From Dasyornis broadbenti (lineage: Eukaryota; Chordata; Aves; Passeriformes; Dasyornithidae): 64,000 nt of DNA. The DNA is taken from the NCBI GenBank assembly GCA_013397935.1, contig VZRN01001859.1:501247-565246 (forward strand), read 5' to 3'. A model generated the notes under the pieces. The model did not search any database, was not told the origin of the DNA, and saw only the letters and a program-made list of their open reading frames with translations. Positions 38,077 through 51,334 of the stretch are shown here, one piece after another (within the stretch, counting starts at the first letter, position 1; the number at the start of each line of letters is the position of its first letter). A program made the translations under genes and the position numbers.

Positions 38077-40236
38077 TATTTTTATCTATGTCGCAAGTCT
38101 TGGCTCTTTACCTTTAAGGCTGATCATGATGTTTTTCTATAGTAAAGCCAGTGCTCATGGGGAGCAAGTGATTAATTAGGTGGACTTGGCTGATAAGATC
38201 AGCAGAATTGAAAAGTCCTGTGTTCTAGGATCAGTACAGTCTAAAAACCATGTTAAGTTCAGGCTTCTTATGTGGGAAACAAAACAGTTCTGGAAGTAAC
38301 CTGTTGGAATCATTTCACTACCACTGAACTGTAGTCACATTTTGTATAATGTTGGTATTGTATAATAATCTCACATAAAGACACAAATGCAGTCATGTGC
38401 ATTTAAAGCTAGCAGTTTGCAGTACCAAAGCTGAAATTTGTCTGTGATAGTATGGACTGTTTGCTTTACTAAAATTATTCACATGAAGAAATCTGATTTA
38501 GCCCTTGGATTATGAGCTTTGTTAAGTCATACTTTGATGGTATCAGTTTAGCAGTGATGTTTCGTGGTTTTCTTTGTTGAGCAGAAAATCATATCACCAT
38601 GTCCTGATGAATTAAGAAAAATGTATTCTATATTTCTAAAATGAACAATATGTCTTCAAGTGAAGATGAAATTCTTTTTCATATTCATATAGATGAATTT
38701 CATATTCATATGAAAATTCATATGCATTCACATTATTCAAGCTTGACAAAATACATAGAAGTCCAAGGATCTAAGACTTGAAAAGCAGCTGCCCCAGATA
38801 ATTTTGAGTCCTTGTCTCCCTCATATCAGTTTACTTCATTTGCAGAAACACTAGTTAGAACAATATTTGAAACCTGCTTGCAGAAGAGGTTGCAAGATTG
38901 AGACCCTAAACAAATCACCGTCAGCTCTTAGAACTTATCATCAACACAAGCAGCAGAGCCTTTGTAATCCACTATCCTACCACCAGGGCAACCATCAATA
39001 AAGGACAGTGCCTTGAACACAAATGAAGACTGTCATCATTTGAATCATTATTTCATGGAGCTCTGGCATTTTCCCGATTTTGCAAATTACAAAGGTCTGA
39101 TTAGTTTGTATAATTTGAAAGTTAATGTTGGAAAGGGCAAATGTACTTGGATTGGTTTCAAATCTCTTGTTCATAGAAGACTTTTTTTTGGAGTAAACTT
39201 TATCAGAAACTAGCTGCCTGAAGAGATATGCAGGCACAGAAGAAATAAATCATCAAAGACGAATGCCAGTCTGAAGCTGACCAGACCTGAGTCTCCATTA
39301 TCAGGTTTAAAAGGGGCAGCAGACAATTGGAGAAAAAGTCCTTTGAAATGGAACCCAGGTTCAGCCCGTCCAGGACTACATTTAGATTTCCTGCATTTTC
39401 TTAGGCGCTTTAATTTGACATACTCTTAGAGATGACATGAGGGCGTGATTATGTGTAATTCAGCTTCTGTTTTCTTCCTCTGCTTAAGTTTCTAAAAATT
39501 TCTCACACTAATTTAATTCTATGTATCCTAAATAGATCCTCACGTATTTAGGTAATTTGCAGTGAATAGTTCTTAAGTTTAATTTAATTTGAGGTGTTCT
39601 GTTTACCATTTTTGGTTTTTTGCTTACTTTTTTGTTCACGTGATACTTCACTTTGGGATAGTTTATAGAATGGAGAAGGATATTTTTTGCTTGGGAGCAA
39701 ATTGGGCTTGTGTGGCAGAAGAAAGAAATGCAGCGTATTCCCTCCCCTTTCTTGGCATGAGTGTTTATCCATTACATGAGGATGTATGTGAAAGCCATTG
39801 AAATGTGTGAAAGCAAGCTTCCAGGAGTCATTGTTTTCCCCCATCCTGTTGGAAGGAACCGGGGCTGCCCCGTTGTGGGGAAGGAGAGCATAAAAAGTTC
39901 CAAGTCTGCCTCTCACTGATTTCTGTCCCACTCTTAAACTGTGAGAGAGGGAGAAAGGAACTGCAATTCTTGAGTAAGCATTTCTTTCCTGGGCATCTGA
40001 CAGCTATGTGCTACGCTTCACATGCAGAAGGGGCTGAGTTAATTTCTAGGCTTAATTTGAATTCAGTAATCATAAATTGCAGCAAATGTTAAATTCATAA
40101 AATATACTCAGTGAACTTGAAGAAAAATGTCTCTGGTGTATATTCACATTTTGTAATGAACAGGGGTGTTGATGGCTGTAGGTCTATTAATTCGTCTTGC
40201 TATGATAATTATGGATGCTTTTAAAAGACACACTTT

Positions 40237-40247
40237 CCCCCCCCCCC
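40237..40247. repeat. Poly(C) tract, 11 bases
   Basis: Eleven consecutive C after CACTTT, an unusual homopolymer in this AT-rich context and prone to sequencing error. Confidence 0.85.
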
Positions 40248-43200
40248 TATTAAATACATGCTAATTCCTTAAGGTGCTAGATCTCTTACATACAGAACCA
40301 CTAATTCTGGAACACTGAAGAAGACAATTAGGTAGGTGAAGTATCATCAGTGCTTTGAAGTCAGTGTAAAGACTCCAGACAAGTTCAGAATCCTATGCTT
40401 GGATTTTACAAAACACCTCTGCCACTTCCTGGGCAGGCAAGCTGCTTGCTGCCTGTAGTAATCAATAGATAGAGATGGGTTAGTTGTTTTTTTAGATACC
40501 ACAGCTGGTAACAGTAAAATTTTCATGCTCATACTTAATATATAATATTGTACGTAATCCTTGTCATAGTAAGAAATGTCATGGAGGTTATTGGTTTTCA
40601 AAATTTAAAGCCATTTATAGTGTTCAGTACTAACAGATTGAAAACATGAATTCCATATGCTTTTAGAATAAAATACAGTGTGAGTGAGCAGTTTTCATTA
40701 TACCTTTCATTTGCTGTGCACCATCCAACATTGCTCTTTTTCTTGTACTACCATTTTTTTAAAACTAATTTTTGGTGTTGTGGTCATGGTGCTTCTTGCA
40801 CTTTTAACTTTGTTCTCATAGTACTTTTTTTTAACTCTTCATTTCTTAGAAATTATTCTCTTCTTTTCCTCCCTCTCATGAAAATATTACTGTCTTTTAC
40901 TGAAACAATAAGTCTTGTGGTGTTCTCCACTTAGCATAAAAAAGTTAATCAACTTTAGTTTTAGGCAATAAAACTTTGTAATAAATATGTTGATCTTATA
41001 CATGCTTGAGTTGCACTATGTATACCAGAGAAACTTTGAAGTCAACAGAAATATTATCTGAGACAGTGGTAGCTGGGCTTTTTGAGATAATTTGAGACTG
41101 AAAATAGCTCATAGTATATCAAAGCAGGAATTATATGAGCTATAATGATAAGATTGCTAGTTGGGAAGACTGAGTGAAATAGAAGGAATATCCTGATATC
41201 ATTGTATTGACTTTCATGAATTCTGGATGATATTGTGCATTTTGGTTTCAGCAGTTAAAAGTCTTATTTGAGTGTATTTATAGACCAAAATTTGTAGTGG
41301 TTTTTATATGCTAATGAATTTCAATCCTTTATGTATTCATAGGAAATATTTATAATTGAGTTAATTACATCTGAGATCACTATTGCTACTATAACATAGC
41401 TATTCGATTAATTATTAAAATAAGCTTTTTTGAATACTCAGTTTAAAATAACAGTGGCATATCTGTGGAAGTCTTTGTATTTTTGTCTGCTTGTTTTTAC
41501 ACTTTTTTCAATGCTTTGATCTGTAATCATGATATTACACAATATTCTAATAACCCAATGACTCTGGAAGGAGAGTTTTCGTTTTGTATACGCCCATTTC
41601 AAAGGAGGATAAAGAAATAATGTCTAAAGTAGAAGAAATAAGATTTAAAATGTTAGACTTGTCCTTTCAGGGTCCTCTGTGTAACACTCATTGACTCTTA
41701 GAAAATGCTCGAAAGCAGTGATTGATTGTTGGCTTATTGCAGTTCTAATATCTGTGCCCCAGAACATTTACTACCCCATCTTTGTGAACATCTAGAAGTT
41801 TAGACTTGCAGAATTGCTTGTAGTGCACGTGAGTGAAGGCTGTATGTTTGGGACCTACATCATGCTCTTAAAGGCTTGAGTTAGAGAGGTCTCAGAGCAA
41901 ACTCGATTAGGTGATGTATTGTTGCAGATTTTATCCTTCATATAAGCCATTATGCTGGGATTTTCTCTCAGTTGGTGGTTGTTGAGTTCTATATCTGAAA
42001 ACTCCAAAGGTTAATCCACAACTACAAACAATCATGTTCCTTCTCTTATTCCTACCTACAGATTGATCCATGTGCTTCATATCATATTGCGGAAATGCTT
42101 GTTCGAACACAGTAATTCATTTTGTAAAGCTGTTTGAGATACAGGACACTTAAAGAAAAATGGTCAAAAAATGCCAGTACAAACCAAACTATGTTATAAA
42201 GGCTGCATTGCCAGATATAAGAAAATTGAATTATTGGTCAGTATAAAAGGAATGAAAACAACAGCTAAAATTATGGTTTATATTTTTTCTAGGCAGGACA
42301 GGCCAATATATTTTCTTATACAAACCTGCTGAAATTCTTCAGGCAGTGCAGTAAGGCTGAGAGAATGGTTATTTTGGAGTGTGTGCAAACCTACACCAAG
42401 TGCTTCATCATTTTTTTTCCTGTTTGTTAGCCTAATGAAGGGAACATCCAGACAAAAGATGCCTTGTTATCTTTATTAATCAAACATATTAAGAAATGAG
42501 GAAGAACAGGCAATTGCCCCAGTTTATACAGAGAGTAGATGACTGAATGTTATAGTGTCTATATTTCAGTAGAATTAAAGTTACTCAGTGTCAGAGTATT
42601 ATGCGTTTTAATTTAAACACTGGATAAATCCTCTTCAGTCTACAAAGCATTTTTCTTCAAGGTCTTCTGGGTTGCTTTATTGTTTGTTTGGTTTTTTTTC
42701 CTAACATCAATAGCAGCTATGTATATGCAGCAAAACTTGTATTGTTAAAGTCCTGTTTGGTCATTATGCAGAAAAATACTGATATTCATATGGAAATACT
42801 ATATTTGTGCATACAAATTGATTAAACATGTTCCTTACACATACATCTGTGCAGAAATATCTTACATAATACTCAGAGGAGGAAGCACTGGTAAAATATT
42901 CAGTACAGTTAATTGAAAAGGAAAATGTTGGTTATCGCAGTGTTGTGTTTAATATATATTTATGGGATATAAAACATAGAGTTCAGATCATGTAGCAAAG
43001 GTAGGTAAGAAACATTTTAAGTCCTAGAGTTTCTGTGAAACTTTTGCTAAAGCTGTCCTTTTATGTCTATTTCAAGTTTTCCATGAAATCATGTAAAAAC
43101 AAGATTTTATTTTCTGTGATGATGAAATAAAAAGTCAACCAAGATAGAATATTAGTTGTTATGAGCTATACAGCATTTCATTTTAGATTTAAACAGCTGA

Positions 43201-43840
43201 TACAGATTTTATTTTGAAAGGTTGACATCATTCTTGGAACAAGTTATGGAATGTTCACATCTTACAAAAAATATATATATAACATTCAGATTCACTGAGG
43301 ACTCTCTTATACCTACAGAATATTTTTTATTATGACTGTATCTACTGGAACTTGGGAAAGTTACATTAAGTATCACTGAAAGTATGGGAAATTCTGAATA
43401 CGTCTGGATTTTGTAAATATTTTGACAATTTAATAGTGAAAAAGGGGGAATTATTGCAAAGCAGACCAACTGTAAAAAAATTTTGAAATAAAGGGAAGGT
43501 TTAAAAATTGTAACATAAGTTTCTTGATTTAATGAGCTACATCTCATTTTGTAGTCAATTTAATGCACTTTTATGTGTGGTCTTGTGTGTGCCTGTGGCC
43601 ATGCATATACACGTAAAATTGAGGCAAGTACAACATATTAATGACATGTTCATGACAGGGCAGATAAGTTCCATCTATGATATGAGAGTTTAAATGGGAA
43701 TCATATTAGAAATACTTTTTGAAGGTTTTTTAAGACTGTTGTACAGTACAGAAGTGTACATCAGAAATGCTTCAATGTGGTCTCTACAATAATGTATAGA
43801 TTAAAGACAGTGATAAGTGGGTATGTTCCATTGCCTTGCC

Positions 43841-43861
43841 TTTTTTTTTTTTTTTTTTTTT
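43841..43861. repeat. Poly(T) tract, 21 bases
   Basis: Longest uninterrupted homopolymer in the window (21 T), followed by CCAG. No retrotransposed gene body is recognised on either side, so it is annotated as a simple repeat. Confidence 0.92.
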
Positions 43862-45328
43862 CCAGTTGGTGCTAGATTTGCTTGAACACCAGTCTGCTTT
43901 GGTCACTTTACTCAGATTTTATCTGTGAAAGGCTACAATGTCTAATAGAGGTGTTCATTTTTAAATCTAAACTCTACACATTGTCAGTGTCAGGGAGTCC
44001 TCTACTCCATGTCAGAAAGGGAAAAGAATACATTTTTGAGCATTACACTGAAGAGAAAATAGTTTTCAGTGAAGAAAACTCACTTTCAATGAAGAGTTTT
44101 CACTTGCCATGTTTAGTTTTCCAATTTAGTTTCCAATTTTGGAGCTTTGTACGCATTGAAAAGGTGCTTACATTGATCAGCTACTTAATTACCATTGATT
44201 CTCAGTGTGAGTACATAATCTCACGGCACAGCCTGAGTAACAATTGTTAACATTTGACTAATCAATTAATTATTTCAGTATTCATGAACGCAACAGATTA
44301 GACTGATTGTCATTTGAAAGTTAGCAATGCAGAAGAAATACCTGTTTTCATAATTTTATAGTAAGCATTTAATTTTTTTTAGCTGAAATACATGAGACAT
44401 TTGGATTTTCTATGTTCTATATATAACTGTATCAAATACTCCAATCCTCACAGGGAGACTGTGTTTCAGACGAAGCGTTCAACAGCAACATGTGCTTAGT
44501 ATGATCTTTCCACATGTGTAATATTTTCATTATTACACCCCATGTTCAAATACTGCAAATATTCACCATTTCTGATGAGGTACATTTAGGGCCTGTAGAA
44601 AACACTAGATTGACCAAAATGGAAGTTTAGTCTCCCTGCTTGGCTGCTAAATGCATGACCATAGGGCAAACACAGACAAGAACATCAACACATTTCTTCC
44701 AGTGGCGTGCAGCTTTGGAGGAGCTCTGCAAAAGCCTAGGCTGTAAGTAAGCTCCTTGGCCAACTGCTTCTTGACATGCATTTGGAGCACATGACAGGTG
44801 CTGCTCAAGAAGAGTGTTTCTGCCACTTTGGTGTCTGTCTCTGCACAGAGCTTTTCTGGATGTTTCACACATCTGTTTCTGCCCTGTGGAATGGAAAAAA
44901 AGCCGTGTCTGAGGTCTGCCTTGAGATGCTACAGTGATCCTGCTGGGTGGTCTGGTGCCACGTTAATGGTGTGAACACAGTTGCATAGTGCTGGCTTTGA
45001 TATGAGAGCTCATGCTGGCCAGCGCTAATGGGGGCAAAAACCTCTTACTCCCCTGTCAATTCACAGTACAACTTCCCTTTCATCTGTTAACCTTTCAGGA
45101 CTGGTGACCTGAAGATGGGCATGCCTGCCATTTCTTACCAGGTTCTTTGTTCGTTTAGTTTTTCTTATTAACAAGTTCTGTAATCATGCATTGTAAAAAT
45201 ACTACAATAACATTACCCATCTTGAAAGAGTTGCTGGGAAATAGGATTTCAGTGAATTACTGAAAAATATTTCTCTGTTTAACATAACAATACCTGCACT
45301 TTCTAGTAAAGTGTAGATGCGGGGGAAT

Positions 45329-45364
45329 TATCAGTGCATACAATTTTATCAGCGCATACAGCTT
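45329..45364. repeat. 18-bp imperfect tandem duplication
   Basis: TATCAGTGCATACAATTT (45,329-45,346) is followed by TATCAGCGCATACAGCTT (45,347-45,364). The four differences include a T/C and an A/G. Confidence 0.7.
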
Positions 45365-45734
45365 GTTTTCCTGAGTATGTTTTAAGAAGCTTAGCATTTC
45401 TGAAGTTAAAACTCTAACTGTTGTTTAGATTGCCTTGTATCCCCCAGAGTTACCTTTCTTTTAACCAGTTAACTGAAAAAAATACAAACCAACACCCAAC
45501 CAACAACACTTCTGTAGAGAAACAGAAGTGGTTTTTTTAACAGAATAAAATGTATTTTGTTGTTTTCACTGGCTAACGGTTCATTAGTTTTCTTGATAAA
45601 TGCTTCACATAATGTGTTCATCTTCAATTTAACATTTCAGTATATTAAAGTTTATGATCACATAAACATTTTCTTGTCAAATGGTGCCTGTGTGACTGAG
45701 GTCACTGAAAACAAGGGTCCAGAGCTCCTTCACA

Positions 45735-45790
45735 GTTTTGTAAATCAGGGGAATTTTGTTCAAGTCAGTGGAATTAAAGTTGCATGAGAT
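45735..45790 (+). mobile_element. Possible ancient amniote repeat fragment
   Basis: TGTAAATCAGGGGAATTTTG followed by TTCAAGTCAGTGGAATTA resembles an old, widespread reptile/bird repeat word (TGTAAATCAG...CATTGAAGTCAGTGGAGTTAC) that I recall from sauropsid genomes. Only about 55 bases align by eye, and the family name is not certain. Confidence 0.35.
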
Positions 45791-46425
45791 CACAGTGAAG
45801 TCCAAGGATATTACTTGTGATGATTACGCTGAATGTAGGCTGCAGAACTGGATCCATCTGTGCACAAAAGAACCATATGCTGAGACTAATACTTGGAAGT
45901 GATGGATGGTTTCTTCAAACTTTAACATGTAATAACTAGTACGTACTTAGATGTCAGTGGATGTAGCAGAATATGAGCGGGAGTGGCAGGCATAGCCAGC
46001 TGTTCCATATCCATGCTATATTTGGCTGAGCAGATTTATAGTGCACTCTCGTTCACTGGCATGTCTTCATTCACCTTCATGAAGTACGAGGCACGTTGTT
46101 CCTGCCTTTACTCACTCGCTTCCTCTTCCTCCAAAAAGGAAAAATTTCTGCAGGGGCTGAAATCCTTTCAAATGTGATCTCATAGCAAAGAAACAGCTTG
46201 AGAGAGTTGATATCCAAGCAAATCTAAGCATTTGCAGCAAATTTTGCCCATCACAGTTTCTAATCATAAACGAAATGATTTTAATAGTATTGGAAGTTTT
46301 GAAATGTAACATCCACAATACTTAGACTATGTTCCCCCTTAAACAAGGTTCTTTTCTAAGTCATTAGGTAGGAATGTAATTTAAATTGACCTTTTTTTGT
46401 AAGATGAAAGCTATGGTAAAGAACT

Positions 46426-46488
46426 AGCTATGGAAAAACACCACTAACAAAGATACCAGCTATGGAAAAACACTACCAACGAAAATAT
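46426..46488. repeat. 32-bp tandem duplication, two copies
   Basis: AGCTATGGAAAAACAC begins both units (46,426-46,457 and 46,458-46,488). The remainder diverges moderately (CACTAACAAAGATACC against TACCAACGAAAATAT). A weaker third match, AAGCTATGGTAAAG, lies about 18 bases upstream. Confidence 0.85.
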
Positions 46489-47312
46489 AGGGTTTATTTT
46501 TTTCCCAAGAATAGTAAATCTGATCTTGAGCTACATTCTATTGTAATTCAAAGACCAGGTTCCTGGGGGTGTTGGAAAAAATGTTCATTATTTTCTTTTT
46601 GTTCTCCTTGTAGTGGATTTATCAAGGAAGCTTTTTTAACAAAATAATTTTAGGCCTCTATTTTACATTTTATTTTCTGAAACTTTATGGCTGTAAGTAC
46701 TTCATATGCGTGATCTTGTAAATTTATTCCTTTTTAACTGCTTAGCAAAGAATTACTAGAATACTTATATCAGGCAACATTTCTGAAAAATAGCTCAGAC
46801 AAATTTCTACAGTAGGAATACTAGTTGCCATAATACATGATTTTGAATTTGCTTGAGAGCTTAACCTGTTGGCAGTTCCTGAACTGGGCAAGAAAAAGGT
46901 GTCATCTGTCAGATATTTGTGTTCTTCATTCAAAGTATTGCTGCAAGCACTTATATTTATTTTCCCCATTCTGTCAAGCTGTGATTTCTTTTAGCAATGA
47001 CACTTTTATCTGTTTATTTTGGAATGCTCTGACTTGAAGTGACTAGTTCTTCAAAATTCTCAGTTTCATGTTTTAAAATCATTTCTGTATCAGTGTAGCT
47101 GCAGATGCAAAGTGAGTGTTTTTCTTATTCAGATTGTAAATCTGAGTCTTCAGCAATGCTTTCTAGACATTATTTTTGTTGTCCAGCAACACAATATGTG
47201 TAAATACGAAGTAGAAAAAGATTGTTATTTAGGGTGAATCACCCACTGTATATAGAAATGAGAGTATGGTGAAAAAACATAGAGTAGTACTTTTCATTTC
47301 TCTTTGAGTAGT

Positions 47313-47361
47313 GCATTTTGATGAGGAGTAGGATGCACTCCTCATCATGGATGCAAAATGC
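47313..47361. other. Strong inverted repeat (potential hairpin)
   Basis: The inner arms GATGAGGAGT (47,320-47,329) and ACTCCTCATC (47,337-47,346) are a perfect 10-base inverted repeat around a 7-base loop. The outer arms GCATTTTG (47,313-47,320) and CAAAATGC (47,354-47,361) are also perfectly complementary and share base 47,320 with the inner arm. A 7-base one-sided bulge separates the two stems. The whole is about 49 bases, short for a microRNA precursor. Function unknown. Confidence 0.6.
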
Positions 47362-48005
47362 TGCAAATGACTCCAACCAGAGCTGTTCAGGTCTCATTCC
47401 CAGGGATCTGATAATGGGTCTCTTGCTGGCAACTCTGTGCATGAGGCTGGCAAATCCAGAACTGGGGAGCATATCCCAGGATCGAACTGGACGGTGTCTT
47501 CAATCTCTATTCATTTCCAGTGGAGTTAGGCCTTTGTAGAACTCATCCCTATCCTCCTGGTAATAGAGTATACATTATTTTCATTCCACTTTTATCATTC
47601 TGCTCCTGGAGACAAAAGAATTTTCTTTCTGATTTAACTTCTCTCTTCTGTAATTTAGAAATGAAACTTCAGGCTCAGAATTTGGTAGTTACTGCCACTT
47701 CATGTTGTTCTTTGAGCTTTTGCCTTGTATTTCAGAGATAGCACATTTTTCTTTCAAACATTTTCAAACTGAGGCATTGTCTAAATGGAGATGTGGCTAC
47801 CCTTTGCATGGGTAGATTGATGAAATATTGGTTAGTCTCCATTTGCTGAGGAGAAGCAGTGAGCTTCTAAATATTTAGTTAAGGAAATTGTCTGTGTTTT
47901 TCTTTCCCAAAAGTGAATGTTCTCATTTGTCGTCCACATCCCCTCCAATGTGGTGACAGCAGTATCAATGTAATTAAGGGAAGGAAGGGAGGTGGTACAA
48001 GGACC

Positions 48006-48545
48006 TGTCCTGGTTTCAGCTGGGATAACTTTCTTCCTAGTAGCTGATCCAGTGTTGTGTTTTGGATGTAGGGTGATTGTAATGTTGATAACACACTGAT
48101 GTTTTAGTTGCTGAGCAGTGCTTACCCCAAGTCAAGGACTTTTCAGCTTCTCGTACCATTCCACCAGCAAGGAAGCTGAGGGGCACAAGAAGCTGGAAGG
48201 AGATGCAGCCTGGACAGCTGGCCCCAACTGACTACAGGGGTATTCCATACATATAACATCAGGCTCAGTATATAAGCTGAGGGTGAAGTTGGCCAGGGGC
48301 AAATGATTAGGAACTAGCTGGACATCCATCAGCAAGTGGAGAGAAGCGGCATTGTGCATATCTTTTTTGCAATTCACAATTCTGTTATTCTCTTATTCAT
48401 TTTTTCCCACTTCCATTTCTGTCCTATTAAACTGTCTTTATCTCAACCCATTTTGTTTTACTTTTTTTCATATTTCTCTCCCCCATCTCACTGAGGCAGG
48501 GGAGTGAGTGAGTGGCTATGTTGTGTGTAGCTACCTGCCATTTAG
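48006..48545 (+). mobile_element. Solo LTR of an endogenous retrovirus (ERVL-like), plus strand
   Basis: It begins TGTCCTGGTTTCAGCTGGGA, the usual start of a common avian LTR family. It continues with the CTTCCTAGTAGCTG, TTGTGTTTTGGAT and ATGTTGATAACAC blocks shared with the LTR at 56 kb. A TATA box (TATATAA, 48,269-48,275) and a polyadenylation signal (ATTAAA, 48,426-48,431) are in the expected order. The 3' end after GGGAGTGAGTGAGTGGCTAT is degraded: the terminal GTTAAACCACAACA cannot be found, so the end is approximate. No target duplication could be paired with GGACC at 48,001-48,005. No viral coding sequence is attached. Solo LTRs arise by recombination between the two LTRs of a provirus. 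Confidence 0.85.
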
Positions 48546-51334
48546 TCTTATGAAACTTTTGAACAGGAATATACATTGTCGTGCTGCTATCTGGATGCCC
48601 TGACCTGCCCTTCATCCATGACATTAGCAGAGTTCAAAGCTGCCTTTTCTGGCCAAAGTGGAACGAACACTGAGTGAGGATGTAGTAGCCAGGTAATACA
48701 TGCCAAATATGTGGCTGCCACATTTGCCAAATGTGTGTGATTTGTGTAAGCTACTTATATATTCAAATCTGTTAATTATTGACACTTCTGTCAGTGTTGA
48801 TGGCTGCAGTCCATCTTTTTTGATAAGCCTTATGTAAAAAGAATGGATCTTTGCTTTGTGTAGTTTAAAACAGTGCCATGGTATTTTTAATATGTTCAAC
48901 TCACTTCTTTTCATATTTTGAAATTTGCACCAAAATAGCTAAATCTGTTTTATTTTCCCAACATGCTACTTATATATTTCCTTATGCAATAAAACATTGT
49001 TTGCTAGTGCTGTGCTGGGCTGTGAGCAATTGAGTCATAGAAAATAGAAAAAAATTAAAAACTCTTCCCTCTTGTAAGAGGGAGTGTTTATTAAAAAAAT
49101 TTATGTGGACTCAGGAAACCAAAGAGGAAGAAGAAGTATAATATACTCCCAAAACAATGTAGTGTTGTGTAAACTATGATTTACTCCAACAGGTGCCAGG
49201 TCCCACATTTGGCACAGGAGAAAGGAGGTAGAAATACAGGAATAAGGGCTGGAAATAACTCACAATACCATTGCTTCTGAAAAAGTCACACAATTTCCAA
49301 CACAGGCCTTTTAGTAGATGTGTATTTTGGTAAAATGAGCACTTTTGAATTTTAAACCTGCTCTGATAATTAATTGAAATAAATTATATTTATTCCTGTT
49401 TTAGATTTCTTTTCTAGTGTTACAGTGGAGTTTTTTTGTTGTTGTTTGTTTATAATATAGTTATTCCATTCTAAATGTATTAGTACACATGTAAACAGCA
49501 GTTCTTACTTGAAATATGTTTAAAATTAAGTCAAACATACTCCACTTTTAACTGGCCCTGCTATTTTGCTACAGGTGTTTTATTGAACCTAAAATAAATG
49601 CAGACCTCTTTCTGCACATCCAGTGTATTATTCCTCGAGATATCTCAGCTAATAAGTTAAAGTGGAGTCAGATCCATTGTAGGAACTGGGTGGTAAAAAC
49701 TCCATTCTCTTACTGAATAAGTTCCAGATGGAGCTTGTGGAGTAGCCATTAAGTCTAGAACTGGAGATGCTATAGCAACCATAATAAAAGATTTAAAAAT
49801 TATCTGGATAATAAATATGATAAATGGGCATATATCCTCAAAGGATAGTAAGGTTTCCTCTTGAATTATCTCAGTCAGTCTTTCAGTCTTTCAGTTGAAT
49901 GCATTCACCTTAGCTATATCATTCAAGGGTGCAACTCACTGATCTGCTTTTATGATTTCTTTACAAAGTGAGAGTTTTCTCATTATTCCTTCTGAAAAAT
50001 AGATCTGTAAGGATGAAGTTTCATGGATCGAGTAAAATTCCTAAGTGTCCAGTGCTAGCAATAAATCTCACCCAAGCATAGACTCACCCCACGGACTATC
50101 TGATTAAACACTACAGTCTTCATTCTTCACAGCAGTGGCTGGCTGTCACCTCCTTTTTCTGAATGCCTCTAGAGACAGGGATGAGTTGTGCCAGATGAAG
50201 CATGAAGGCAGAAAACAGGCAACTGAATGACACAAGACACACTTGGATGTCAACTATCAGCAGCACAAGAAACTCTTTTAAGAGTGTGTTACATCTTTGA
50301 TGTAACCCAGAGATCCTTTACTCTTTACAAGGGAAGCCACAGAATAGTCACTGACAATGTATCTTAAAAAGATTTATGCAGGACAATTCCAAAGCAGAGC
50401 ACGGGAATGATCTTAGCTGTAGGCTGCATTCAGGATAATTTTTTTGGTAAAATTTGACATTTTAGTACTCTTTTTTGACTAGTTCTGGTTAGGCAATGGA
50501 AAAGGCACTGGCTATACAAAGTGAGAGCTTCTTCATATTCATGTTAAAGAGTTGATAGTCATTCAACTTACAGAGCTTTCAGCTCTGAGAGAAATATATT
50601 ATTTATTTGCTCTCTACCATGTATGGTTGCTGTAGACAACGAATTGGTTTTACTACATCTTTTCAGGGAGATCTAAAATAATGAGATTTTCAAACCTACA
50701 AGTTAAAATTCTACTGCCCAGTATTTTCTGATTCTTTACACTTTAACAGTGAAGAAGACAAAATGCAATGGTCCAGCATATCCAGTAATGTCTAGATAAT
50801 ATGACCTGCAAGAGTCTCTTACTCTTTTGAATCACATGTACTTCTTAAGAAGGTGTTATTGATATTATTGTAGTCCAACATCAGAATTTGCTGGGGTTAA
50901 GTTACCTTAAATAGAAACTGATTTGAGAAGAAGCTTGCCAAAGTTCAGCCAGATAAAGGCAGTGGTGAATGAAAAGACAATTTTTAAGAATCTGAGTAAT
51001 TCTTGATTACTGGAAAATGGTTCCCAAGCTGAAGGGCTTCCTTACATTGTCTATAAAGTTGAATGCCTTGAAGTACTCAGATCCACACATCTAATTCAAG
51101 CAAATAGTGAACTGGAGTACTCAAAAGTTGCACAAATTTACCCCAAAGAGAATGGAGAATGGAAGTAAACGTCTCATGAGTTTTGCAAATAAAGATCCTT
51201 CCTATGCTTGGACATAGTGTTTATTTAGGTTTAGTGAACCTTCACCTTTGGGTCAAGGTTATATTCCACATGCTTCCATATTTCTACCTTTACTTGCCTG
51301 TGAGTTCATACAGAACCTCTATCTCTTCTATCAG

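Larger units (their letters stand above)
32009..48005. other. Non-coding sequence with several simple repeats and small duplications
   Basis: No coding exon or RNA gene is supported in these 16 kb. Individually listed items are tandem duplications (32.8, 36.2, 45.3 and 46.4 kb), homopolymer tracts (34.8, 35.6, 40.2 and 43.8 kb), a pyrimidine tract (35.4 kb), a TATC/TGTC microsatellite (38.0 kb), a possible ancient repeat scrap (45.7 kb) and a hairpin (47.3 kb). Bases 44,640-45,080 are distinctly less AT-rich than the surroundings but match nothing I recognise. Open frames (up to 122 codons at 43,882-44,250) show no family features. Confidence 0.55.

Noticed and set aside
43117..43200. C/D-box snoRNA (TGATGATGA at 43,117 and CTGA at 43,197)
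   Set aside because: The spacing fits, but the terminal stem is only four pairs with an offset, and no convincing internal C'/D' boxes or guide were identified. Such boxes occur by chance at this frequency.
43882..44250. 122-codon plus-strand open frame after the T21 tract
   Set aside because: No family resemblance, no splice context, and AT-rich codon content like the surrounding non-coding DNA.
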